This document shows positions 33,339 through 41,512 of a stretch of DNA of 47,274 nt, piece by piece. A program made the translations under genes and the position numbers. Origin of the DNA: Taibaiella sp. (lineage in GTDB: Bacteria > Bacteroidota > Bacteroidia > Chitinophagales > Chitinophagaceae); contig JACDGL010000016.1 of the NCBI GenBank assembly GCA_013815385.1, forward strand, positions 1 to 47,274, written 5' to 3'. Position 1 is the first letter of the stretch; every line of letters starts with the position of its first letter. Under the pieces are notes generated by a model, which was not told where the DNA came from, ran no database searches, and worked only from the letters and a program-made list of their open reading frames with translations.

Positions 33339-33971
33339 TTAATAACTGCTGCCACCAAACAACCACGCTGCGGATATCTGGAGAGCGTAGTTAAGTGTAG
33401 TACTAGCACCAAGGCTTTTACTTGCATCACTTTGTATATCAGCAAAGCCCGCATAATATCCTACTTTAAAAGTTAGTCCCATAGGTAGTTCATATCCTAC
33501 AAGGCCATTGAGACCGTAATCAAGTGGCTTAACATTTGCATCCTTTCCTGAACCCACTTTTAATGTATAACTGGCGCTACCTAAAGTTTCTTTACCGCCG
33601 AGGCAATAACCAATTTCCGGTCCAAGTCCAATAAAAAATCTTCCGTCCCCTGATTCTCCAAATTTGTACAATACATCTATTGGTATATAAATATAATTAA
33701 GGGTTAGATCTCCGCTTGAACCCCCTAATGCAATGGATCCAGTATATTTAGACCCCATCATTGTATAAAATATGCCAGGCTGTAACGCAAAATGGTCACC
33801 CAGAGGAATATCTACAATACCACCTGCACGAACCCCAAATTTAAAGGACGAAGAGTATCCGGCTTCGACTGCAGTAGCCATATTCAGCCCTATTTCCGGA
33901 CCAAATCTTATCTGAGCTTTCACAGCGGTAATAGATAATAAGCAAGCAATGGACAATAATACTTTTTTCAT
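33339..33971 (-). CDS. PorT-type outer-membrane beta-barrel protein
   Basis: A 210-residue protein with a signal peptide (KVLLSIACLLSITAVKA) and an eight- to ten-stranded barrel: IRFGPEIGLNMATAVE, FGVRAGGIVDIPLG, FALQPGIFYTMMGSKY, and so on, ending in LQISAAWLF. This is the small outer-membrane-barrel (porin-like) family of Bacteroidota. It is a single gene with a strong terminator. The ligand is unknown. Confidence 0.85.
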   Translation of the reverse strand: MKKVLLSIACLLSITAVKAQIRFGPEIGLNMATAVEAGYSSSFKFGVRAGGIVDIPLGDHFALQPGIFYTMMGSKYTGSIALGGSSGDLTLNYIYIPIDVLYKFGESGDGRFFIGLGPEIGYCLGGKETLGSASYTLKVGSGKDANVKPLDYGLNGLVGYELPMGLTFKVGYYAGFADIQSDASKSLGASTTLNYALQISAAWLFGGSSY

Positions 33972-34014
33972 ACGGTTATAATTTAGCTATAAAAATAATA
34001 CACAAACCCAGATT

Positions 34015-34848
34015 TCAAAATGTTTGTGCCAATTGAGATAGCTTTATGACCATTTTGTTAATATAATTGCTGTTATCCACCTGCTTTACCCATTTTATCC
34101 CCCGTATTGCATTGGTCAGAAATACTTCTTCTGCCTGCAATAGTTCTTCGGGGAGAAGCGGTTTTTCAATAACCGGGATATTATTTTCAGAAAGCCTAGC
34201 CAACACGTGCCTGCGCATTACGCCCGCTATGCATCCTTCAGTAAGCGGTGGGGTATATACACTGCGTTCCTTTATCCAGAATATATTGGCGATGCTGCTT
34301 TCTATAATATTACCGTTTGTATTGCATACCAGTGCATCATTCCAATGGTGTTGCTGTGCTTGTCTTGCCGCCAGTGCGTATACCAGTGCATTGCTGGTTT
34401 TGAGGTTGGCAATGCTGTCCGCGCTTTTCTGTAAGCCAGCTATACCCACAACCAGCCCGTTTTCATTCAGGCGTGTTATCTGCTCGTCCAGCGGGTAGCA
34501 TTCTATCAGAGAGCTTGCAGTGTACTTATCCGGATCATACAGTCCGCCATTGCCGGCATCTACCTGTAGCCTCACCCTGCAAAGGTTTTCCATATTGTTT
34601 TTCTGAACAGTTCGCAGTACCTCTTTTTCCAGCATCTGCGGGGTCAGCAGTGCAGGTACAGCTATGCCAAGCTGGTGCATTCCTGCATATAGGCGCTCCC
34701 AGTGGTAGCTTGCCAGTGCTATAGCCCCATCGCGGCACAGCATTGTCTCAAACAGGCCATAGCCATACCTGTATGCCCTGTTATCAACCGGCAATCCGGC
34801 ATTTTCAGCCGCAGTTATCTTTCCATTCAGGTTAACGTATGTATGCAC
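34015..34848 (-). CDS. Class IV PLP-dependent aminotransferase
   Basis: About 278 residues from a GTG at 34848, chosen because it gives the family N-terminus (VHTYVNLNGKITAAENAGLP); the longer frame would overlap the divergent LpxD-like gene. Motifs: NRAYRYGYGLFETMLCRDG, the PLP lysine in NLKTSNALVYALAARQA, and NGNIIESSIANIFWIK (phosphate binding). Members include branched-chain aminotransferases and 4-amino-4-deoxychorismate lyase (PabC); the length and motifs do not decide between them. It is divergent from the LpxD-like gene, and the two share a 37-bp promoter gap. Confidence 0.85.
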   Translation of the reverse strand: MHTYVNLNGKITAAENAGLPVDNRAYRYGYGLFETMLCRDGAIALASYHWERLYAGMHQLGIAVPALLTPQMLEKEVLRTVQKNNMENLCRVRLQVDAGNGGLYDPDKYTASSLIECYPLDEQITRLNENGLVVGIAGLQKSADSIANLKTSNALVYALAARQAQQHHWNDALVCNTNGNIIESSIANIFWIKERSVYTPPLTEGCIAGVMRRHVLARLSENNIPVIEKPLLPEELLQAEEVFLTNAIRGIKWVKQVDNSNYINKMVIKLSQLAQTF

Positions 34849-34861
34849 AAATGCAAAGTTG

Positions 34862-34869
34862 TACTTTTG
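34862..34869 (+). promoter_or_regulatory. Bacteroidota -7 box before the LpxD-like gene
   Basis: TACTTTTG at 34862-34869 matches TAnnTTTG exactly, 16 nt before the ATG at 34886. The intergenic space to the divergent aminotransferase gene is only 37 bp, so the two promoters overlap. Confidence 0.6.
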
Positions 34870-34885
34870 CGGCAAATTACAACGT

Positions 34886-35830
34886 ATGAAATTCGCTAAG
34901 GGTATTCCGGTGCAATGGGTGGCAGAATTTATTGGCGCAAAGCTGATCGGTGACAAAGACCAAACAGCAACGGGCATCAATGAGATACATAAAGTTATGC
35001 CCGGCGATATATGCTTTGTAGATTTTGAAAAATATTACAACGCTTCTCTTAATTCCGCTGCTACTATCATCATTATCAATAAAGAGGTGGCATGTCCCGT
35101 AGGAAAGACACTGTTGGTACTGCATGATCCCTTCAGCGCCTACATAAAGCTGGTAAATCATTTCCGGCCATTTGAGCCGGCGAGTAAAATGATCAGCGAT
35201 AGCGCTGCTATTGGGGAGGGTACACACCTGCAACCCGGCGTATTTGTTGGCAACCATGTAACCATTGGTAAAGATTGCCTGATACATCCTAATGTGACTA
35301 TTTACGACCATACCGTAATAGGTGATAATGTAATAATACACGCGGGCACTGTGCTGGGGGCTGATGCCTTTTACTTTAAGCGCCGTAAAGACAAGGAAGT
35401 GCAGTACGACAAAATGGTGAGCTGCGGACGTGTAATAATAGAGAGCGATGTAGAGGTAGGCGCCGGATGTACTATAGACAAAGGCGTAAGCGGCGATACC
35501 ATAATAGGGCGTGGCACTAAGCTGGATAACCACATACACATAGGCCACGGGGCTGTGATAGGTAAGAACTGCCTTTTTGCCGCTCAGGTAGGCATAGGCG
35601 GCAAAGCCATAATAGAGGATGAAGTAATACTGTGGGGACAGGTGGGCGTGAGCAAAGACCTGGTAGTAGGCAAGGGCGCCATAGTGCTGGCGCAGAGCGG
35701 CGTACCATCCAGCATAGAGGGCGGCAAAACCTATTTTGGCTCACCCGTTACAGATGCCAAAGCCAAAATGAAAGAACTAACCTGGATCAAACGCATCCCT
35801 GAGCTGTGGGATAAAGTGATGAAGAGTTAA
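34886..35830 (+). CDS. LpxD-like hexapeptide acyltransferase
   Basis: 314 residues from ATG at 34886; a TTG at 34859 would add nine residues and lies inside the promoter box. The N-terminal UDP-binding domain (FIGAKLIGDKDQTATGINEI, GDICFVDFEKYYNASLNSAA) is followed by left-handed beta-helix hexapeptide repeats and the catalytic region LDNHIHIGHGAVIG, with His in the position used by LpxD. It would add a hydroxy-acyl chain to a UDP-glucosamine in lipid A synthesis. It is somewhat shorter than classic LpxD and has no lipid A genes next to it, so it may be the second, LpxD-like paralog of Bacteroidota. Confidence 0.8.
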   Translation: MKFAKGIPVQWVAEFIGAKLIGDKDQTATGINEIHKVMPGDICFVDFEKYYNASLNSAATIIIINKEVACPVGKTLLVLHDPFSAYIKLVNHFRPFEPASKMISDSAAIGEGTHLQPGVFVGNHVTIGKDCLIHPNVTIYDHTVIGDNVIIHAGTVLGADAFYFKRRKDKEVQYDKMVSCGRVIIESDVEVGAGCTIDKGVSGDTIIGRGTKLDNHIHIGHGAVIGKNCLFAAQVGIGGKAIIEDEVILWGQVGVSKDLVVGKGAIVLAQSGVPSSIEGGKTYFGSPVTDAKAKMKELTWIKRIPELWDKVMKS

Positions 35831-35861
35831 AATAATTTTTTCAATTTATCGTTTTAGTTAT

Positions 35862-36716
35862 ATGCGGTTCGTATTGCCAGTTATCCTCCTGTTTGTAATT
35901 GGCTGCAACCAGGCACATACTGCAAAGACCGTAGCTACGCATACAGCAGTTACAGCTCGTAATATGATCAAGTCCTCCGGTCCTCAATCTGATGCAGACC
36001 GCGAGTCCTCTGTATTTACATTCTTCGATACGCTGATCGATAAGCGCAATATCATCATTGATTCATCATGGAAACAAAATATGGATAGCTCATCAATAGA
36101 AGAAGGTGATGGTGACTTTGTTTACATAGGTATACCCAGGGCTGGCGATGATCCCGATAGCTTTGTTGTATTTCCTTTTAATGATGTGAAAATGACCTAT
36201 ACCTATATTGGTTCTATGTATAAGCAGAAATTTTATTTTATCATCAATGGTAAAAGGATGCCTGCCGATACCATTGGTGCAGATCCATTCTTTCATCATA
36301 TAGTTCGCTTCACTTATTTTGGCAAGAAGTATATTACCCTTACGGCAGCCCTACGCGATTATAATGGCTATGGTGACCGTATCCATTTCAATTACTTCTT
36401 CGATCTTTCAAAACCCTTTCGTCAGGATATCTATGAAAATAGCTGGTGCGATGTGAGGGATGTGATGCTCTATGGCGATCTTAATAACGACCACCAGCTT
36501 GACAGGTTAAAATTTGATGGTGTATCATACCCGGCAGAACTCATATCAGACACACAGAAAAACCACATGACCATTAAGGCTGAAACGTATGCTAACGGGA
36601 ACTGGAAACCACTAAAAGATAAGACAGGTAAACCGTACTACATCCATGTAACATGCAATGGCTATGAAGATAGCCTGGTAATAAAAGATTATCACTGGAT
36701 GCGGAAGCTGAAGTGA
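35862..36716 (+). CDS. Lipoprotein, unknown function, with a calcium-loop-like motif
   Basis: A 284-residue lipoprotein (signal FVLPVILLFVIGC, lipobox Cys). The middle has several aromatic beta segments and the sequence GDLNNDHQLDRLKFDG, which resembles a DxNxDxxxD calcium-binding loop. No family was recognised. It follows the LpxD-like gene by 31 nt and may be co-transcribed with it. It converges with a GNAT gene, with 2 nt between the stops. Confidence 0.7.
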   Translation: MRFVLPVILLFVIGCNQAHTAKTVATHTAVTARNMIKSSGPQSDADRESSVFTFFDTLIDKRNIIIDSSWKQNMDSSSIEEGDGDFVYIGIPRAGDDPDSFVVFPFNDVKMTYTYIGSMYKQKFYFIINGKRMPADTIGADPFFHHIVRFTYFGKKYITLTAALRDYNGYGDRIHFNYFFDLSKPFRQDIYENSWCDVRDVMLYGDLNNDHQLDRLKFDGVSYPAELISDTQKNHMTIKAETYANGNWKPLKDKTGKPYYIHVTCNGYEDSLVIKDYHWMRKLK

Positions 36717-36718
36717 TA

Positions 36719-37264
36719 CTATCGTTTCTTCCACTCCTGCTTCATCAATCCTGTTATTACCACATCCTCCAGTTGCCCATTGCGCAGGCTGCTTTGGCGC
36801 AGCACACCCTCGGTCTTAAACCCCAGGCCTGCAGCTACTTTGGCGCTGCGGATATTGGAAGGAATAAAGTGAATCTCAATTTTATTAAGGCCGCATTTAT
36901 CAAACAGGAAATCGGCGAAGCGCGTAATGCATTGCTGCAATATCCCTTTGCCCTCGTATTCTTTACAAAGCCAATAGCCGAGCTGGGCACGCTTTACGGA
37001 GTGGTCCCACTTGTGCATGCTGAGGCTGCCTATTAGCTGCCGGTCATAAAAGATCCCCATTGAGATGGATTCCTGGTACTGCATCTGCACTATCGACTGC
37101 TGTATGTACTGTTGCGAGTGCTCCACCTTCTTTGTCTGGTCTACCCAATCGAACCAGGGACGCAGATGTTGCCGCGACGACTGTATAGCCCGGAAGAGCT
37201 CCGGCGCATCCTCCAGCTGGTAGGTGCGCATGGCAATATGTTCGTCTATGAGAATGGAAACCAC
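36719..37264 (-). CDS. GNAT N-acetyltransferase (RimJ/RimL type)
   Basis: A 181-residue protein; GTG start at 37264 (VVSILIDEHIAMRTYQLEDA). GNAT motifs: AQLGYWLCKEYEGKGILQQC (acetyl-CoA binding, pattern QxxGxG/A), FDKCGLNKIEIHFIPSNIRS and KVAAGLGFKTEGVLRQSSLR. Such enzymes acetylate ribosomal protein N-termini or small molecules; the substrate here is unknown. It is 18 nt downstream of purH on the same strand. Confidence 0.9.
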   Translation of the reverse strand: MVSILIDEHIAMRTYQLEDAPELFRAIQSSRQHLRPWFDWVDQTKKVEHSQQYIQQSIVQMQYQESISMGIFYDRQLIGSLSMHKWDHSVKRAQLGYWLCKEYEGKGILQQCITRFADFLFDKCGLNKIEIHFIPSNIRSAKVAAGLGFKTEGVLRQSSLRNGQLEDVVITGLMKQEWKKR

Positions 37265-37282
37265 CGACTGTAATATAAATAA

Positions 37283-38797
37283 TTAGTGCTTAAAGTGGCG
37301 TGTTTGCGTCATCACCATCGCCATGCCATTATCCTTGCAGTACTGTATGCTATCGCTGTCGCGTACGGAGCCTCCCGGCTGTATCACTGCATTGATACCT
37401 GCTTCATGCGCCATCTGCACGCAATCGTTAAAAGGAAAGAACGCATCCGATGCCATTACCGCACCTTGCAGGCTGAAACCCGATTGTTTAGCCTTTTCCA
37501 AAGCCTGCCGAAGGGCATCCACACGGCTGGTCTGTCCGCAGCCCTTGCCTACCAGCTGCTTATCTTTTACCAATGCAATTGCATTTGATTTAAGGTGCTT
37601 GCAAACAATGTTGGCAAACAGCAGGTCTTCCTTTTCCGGCTCAGTTGTGTTCTGCGCGCCTGCTTCTATCCACTCTGCATAGTTCCTGGTATCCGCATCC
37701 TGCACCAGTACACCGTTTAGTACTCGCTTGTATTCGCGGGTAGGATAAAATGCTGTTTTCTGTACCAGTATGATGCGGTTCTTTTTGCTCTTGAGTATCG
37801 TTAGTGCATCTTCATCATACGCAGGCGCTATCAGTATTTCAAAGAAAAGTTCGCTGATCTTAGCTGCAACAGCGGCATTGATGTGCTGATTGGTAACGAG
37901 TACGCCGCCGAATGCACTTTCCGGATCGCCGGCTAGCGCATCGCGCCATGCAGTGGCTACATCTTCCCGCTCTGCAATGCCGCATACATTGGTATGCTTG
38001 ATGATAGCAAACGCAGGGTTGCTGAATTCGGAGATGATCTGGCAGGCAGCATCTACATCCACCAGGTTGTTATAGGATAGCTCTTTGCCATTCAGTTTTT
38101 CAAACAACGAATCCAAATCCCCGTAGAAAGCGGCAGACTGGTGCGGGTTTTCGCCGTAGCGCAGCGACTGCTTATGGCCAAAGGATAGCTGGAAATTTTC
38201 TGCTGCTGAATCCCGGTTAAAGTAATCGGCAATAGCCACATCATAGTGTGCGCATTCTGTAAATGCTGCTCCTGCAAAAGCCCGGCGTTCTTCCAGTGTA
38301 GTATTGCCATTGCCACTCTCCAGTAATGATAATAATTGCGGGTACTGGTTGCGTGATGCTACAATGCATACATCTTTATAATTCTTACCGGCAGCACGTA
38401 TCAGTGATACGCCGCCGATATCTATTTTTTCGATGATCGTTTTTTCTTCATTGGTTTGTTTCAATGTTTCCTCGAATGGGTAGAGATCCACAATAACAAG
38501 GTCTAGTAACGGAATGCCGTATTCTGCTACATGTTTCTGGTCTTCCTCCAGGTCGCGGCGGGCCAGGATGCCACCAAACACCTTTGGATGCAGTGTTTTT
38601 ACCCTGCCACCCAGTATAGAGGGATAGCTCGTAACGCTCTCCACAGAAGTGCATGGAATGCCGAGCTGCTCGATAAACGTCTGTGTGCCACCAGTAGAAT
38701 AGAGCAGCACGCCCAGCTCATGAAGCTTGCGGACAATAGGTTCTAATCCATCCTTGTAGAAAACAGAGATAAGTGCAGATTTTATAGTGCGTTCCAT
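37283..38797 (-). CDS. purH: Bifunctional AICAR formyltransferase / IMP cyclohydrolase
   Basis: A 504-residue purine synthesis enzyme carrying out the last two steps to IMP. The N-terminal IMP cyclohydrolase domain (1-190) has KSALISVFYKDGLEPIVRKL and YPSILGGRVKTLHPKVFGGI, and the AICAR transformylase domain has SLRYGENPHQSAAFYG and the catalytic Lys267-His268 in AIIKHTNVCG. The length is close to the usual 510-530. It is upstream of the GNAT gene, 18 nt apart, which suggests co-transcription. Confidence 0.97.
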   Translation of the reverse strand: MERTIKSALISVFYKDGLEPIVRKLHELGVLLYSTGGTQTFIEQLGIPCTSVESVTSYPSILGGRVKTLHPKVFGGILARRDLEEDQKHVAEYGIPLLDLVIVDLYPFEETLKQTNEEKTIIEKIDIGGVSLIRAAGKNYKDVCIVASRNQYPQLLSLLESGNGNTTLEERRAFAGAAFTECAHYDVAIADYFNRDSAAENFQLSFGHKQSLRYGENPHQSAAFYGDLDSLFEKLNGKELSYNNLVDVDAACQIISEFSNPAFAIIKHTNVCGIAEREDVATAWRDALAGDPESAFGGVLVTNQHINAAVAAKISELFFEILIAPAYDEDALTILKSKKNRIILVQKTAFYPTREYKRVLNGVLVQDADTRNYAEWIEAGAQNTTEPEKEDLLFANIVCKHLKSNAIALVKDKQLVGKGCGQTSRVDALRQALEKAKQSGFSLQGAVMASDAFFPFNDCVQMAHEAGINAVIQPGGSVRDSDSIQYCKDNGMAMVMTQTRHFKH

Positions 38798-38860
38798 ACT
38801 AAAAACGATTTTGAGCCGCGAAGATACTAAGGTTTTATATAGTGGAAATACAAAGGGTAT

Positions 38861-39346
38861 TTAGAAGTCTGTTACCGGTATAAGATGCCGGTAGGTAGGT
38901 TCATTATGCAACTCAAAACCGTGTTTCCTGTACAAAGGCTCCCCTTCTTTTGTTGCGTGCAGCTCAAAGAAACGAATACCTATCGCTTTCGCAGACTGTA
39001 TTAGCAGTTTCATTATGGTGCTGCCGATACCCATACGCCGATACGCAGGTGAAGTGTACATATTCATTATATAACCCATCTTGCCCGATGGGTTTTTAAA
39101 ACTTCCCGGATTTTGCCGGATAGCCATACCTCCTACTCCCACCACAGTATCGCCTGCCTTCGCCATCCAGCACAGAAATTTCTTATCATCTAATACTTCG
39201 CTAAAATAAACCATAAGGTTACTCCTTAATTCATTAATCCTCTCAGCAGATTGCTTTCCCTGTAGATCTTTGAGAAAAGTAATGCGCGCTTCAGTAAGCT
39301 GAGTGGCGTGCAATGAAGTGGCGAGTGTATATTCTATATGCTCCAT
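38861..39346 (-). CDS. GNAT N-acetyltransferase
   Basis: A 161-residue acetyltransferase. The central GNAT core is visible: MAKAGDTVVGVGGMAIRQNP, MGYIMNMYTSPAYRRMGIGS (with the RRxGxG/A acetyl-CoA loop) and IRFFELHATKEGEPLYRKHG. The substrate is unknown. It is a single gene between purH and the ComEC-type gene, ending 64 bp from purH's start. Confidence 0.9.
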   Translation of the reverse strand: MEHIEYTLATSLHATQLTEARITFLKDLQGKQSAERINELRSNLMVYFSEVLDDKKFLCWMAKAGDTVVGVGGMAIRQNPGSFKNPSGKMGYIMNMYTSPAYRRMGIGSTIMKLLIQSAKAIGIRFFELHATKEGEPLYRKHGFELHNEPTYRHLIPVTDF

Positions 39347-39391
39347 AGATGAGTATTACTCTGGTAAAATCAGGATTATTGTATAAAGTTG

Positions 39392-41482
39392 TTAATTGCT
39401 GTTTAATATAAATGCCCCGTCGTTTGCAGTAGCAAACAAAGGTTGTCCGGCATTATTTGCCGCCGCTATCCATTTAGCCGTTTCCTTTCGGCTGTGGTTG
39501 CTGCCCAAAATAATATCGCGTGGGGCAAAGCTGTTTTTTATGTTTTCAGGGTCTATCGTGTTTGTATAGTTCACCACTACATAGTCGACCGGGAAATGCT
39601 GGCCATCGGCTGCTATTACCGGCCCATCCAGCAGCAATACTTTCAATTTACCTATCTGAATGATCTTATTAAGTGTTGGTTGTTTTTGCTTCCAGGCATG
39701 CCAGTAGGTATGGGCTGGTTTCAGTATGTAGTTTTTTTTACTATCGGCCAGTGTATCGCTATTTAGTAGGGTATGGTACTTGCCGGTTATTCTTTCTATA
39801 TGATTTATCTTACTGATGTTGTACACTACCAGCCTGTCCTGGTGCACGGCTATCCATTCGTTACAGCAGAAGGAGCACAGTAAAAATATAAGCGCAATGC
39901 CACTGATAAATATTGCCGATTTTTTCTTCTTCATTATGAAAAAAGCTAAACTACCTATAGTGATATACAGCAGCATAAGCTCCGCGTTATTCAGGACCAG
40001 GAAATGAAAAGATGCAGGGTTAATATGCTGCATGCCATATACTACCTTATTGAAAATTGTTACCAGGCCGGTAGTACACATCGCTAAAAATTTTGCAAGC
40101 ATGGGGAGCGGGCTGCATACTATCACCAGCATACCCAGCACCAGCACTATACCCATGAATATATAAGCCAGCATATTAGCTATTATGAATAACAGCGGGA
40201 ACAGGTGAAAATAATAAATGACCAAAGGTGCAGCCAGTATCTCTGCAGCAAGGCTTGCAGCTATCGCCATCCATAGGTTACGTAGAATAATATTGGAAGG
40301 CTTAACTAACTTATAGATGGGATAATAAAACAGTATCAGTGAAAGAACAGCTATAAAAGATAGTTGGAAACCCACCGAATAAAGCCACATAGGCTGCACA
40401 CATAACAATACAAAGGCAGTTGCAAAAAGCTGGTTAAGGCTATTGTGCTCTTTCTGCAATGCGTACCCGATACCCAGCAGGCTAAACATAAGCGCTGCCC
40501 TTATAGCAGACGGCGGAGCGCCGGCCATGACCACGTAAAACCAAACTAACGGCAGCGCAATGAGGTACTTTATCCAATGATACTTTTTATGACTCAGCCA
40601 GAACAGCAATGCCGAAATGACCAGGAAAAATATACCCACATTACCCCCTGAGATAGCTATGATGTGTACTATGCCTGTATCTGCATAGGCCTGTAGCATG
40701 TGCGGGTCCATATTTACTTCATCGCCCAGCAGCATTGCCTGTATCAGGCCGGAGGCAGCGCTGTCGGGTATGTATAGCGCCAGTTGCCTGATGCACCAAT
40801 CGTGTGTTTTCGTTACCAGTGTTATATCCTTAGTACTGCCTACGCTGTACAGGCTTATATCCTTTGCTGCAAGGAACTGCTGGTGGAAAATATTGTTATG
40901 CCTGCAAAAGCGTGCATAGTCAAACTCGTAAGGATTGCCGGAGTTTTTGAGAGGTACCCATTTGTTTGGCAGCAGTATGGTATCGCCCTTGTGCAGCCCC
41001 AGCGCAGCAGCATCTTTATAGACGTAGATGAATACCTTGCTGGTAGCCGGCACAACTTTATGAGCGTCTATTGCATCGATGACATTGGCCTGTACCTTCC
41101 ATGTCCTTTCTTTCTCTGCGGGCTCATCAGTGATACGCGCGGTATAGCCTGTGGCAGTATTCATGGTATGGCCGTACCAGGTAGCAGCATGTCTTATATC
41201 ATTGCTATAAGAGATAAGCCAGCCAAACGATAGCAGCATGCTGTACAATAATACCGTGCGCAGCAGATTGATACCGCCCGTATTATTCCTGACCAATGCA
41301 GCTATGATGTAAAGAACAAACGCGCCCCCCGAGATACCCAGCATTGCATTTACTGCTGCATTACCAAACGAGGAATAGCTTACTATCCCTGCTGCCAATG
41401 GCAGCAGTAAGCGGAAGAACGGGGTACGCTCCCAGAAGAGATCATTATAGCGTGGCCATGCCTGCACGGGGACAAAATACAA
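39392..41482 (-). CDS. comEC: ComEC/Rec2-family membrane protein
   Basis: A 696-residue polytopic membrane protein. The start is uncertain: TTG at 41482 is the most upstream in-frame choice. The N-terminal OB-fold-like part and the competence domain (ALYIPDSAASGLIQAMLLGD, GIVHIIAISGGNVGIFFLVI, AGAPPSAIRAALMFSLLGIG) are typical of ComEC, which takes up single-stranded DNA. The C-terminal about 150 residues (RLVVYNISKINHIERITGKY and on) replace the usual metallo-beta-lactamase domain and lack HxHxDH. This is common in Bacteroidota. It may work without a nuclease, or with a separate one. Confidence 0.88.
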   Translation of the reverse strand: MYFVPVQAWPRYNDLFWERTPFFRLLLPLAAGIVSYSSFGNAAVNAMLGISGGAFVLYIIAALVRNNTGGINLLRTVLLYSMLLSFGWLISYSNDIRHAATWYGHTMNTATGYTARITDEPAEKERTWKVQANVIDAIDAHKVVPATSKVFIYVYKDAAALGLHKGDTILLPNKWVPLKNSGNPYEFDYARFCRHNNIFHQQFLAAKDISLYSVGSTKDITLVTKTHDWCIRQLALYIPDSAASGLIQAMLLGDEVNMDPHMLQAYADTGIVHIIAISGGNVGIFFLVISALLFWLSHKKYHWIKYLIALPLVWFYVVMAGAPPSAIRAALMFSLLGIGYALQKEHNSLNQLFATAFVLLCVQPMWLYSVGFQLSFIAVLSLILFYYPIYKLVKPSNIILRNLWMAIAASLAAEILAAPLVIYYFHLFPLLFIIANMLAYIFMGIVLVLGMLVIVCSPLPMLAKFLAMCTTGLVTIFNKVVYGMQHINPASFHFLVLNNAELMLLYITIGSLAFFIMKKKKSAIFISGIALIFLLCSFCCNEWIAVHQDRLVVYNISKINHIERITGKYHTLLNSDTLADSKKNYILKPAHTYWHAWKQKQPTLNKIIQIGKLKVLLLDGPVIAADGQHFPVDYVVVNYTNTIDPENIKNSFAPRDIILGSNHSRKETAKWIAAANNAGQPLFATANDGAFILNSN

Positions 41483-41512
41483 CTAAGGGAGATAAAAAAA
41501 ATGGGAACATAA

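Noticed and set aside
34877-35548. A 223-residue minus-strand frame inside the LpxD-like gene
   Set aside because: It is antisense to a clear hexapeptide-repeat protein and has a biased, low-complexity composition.
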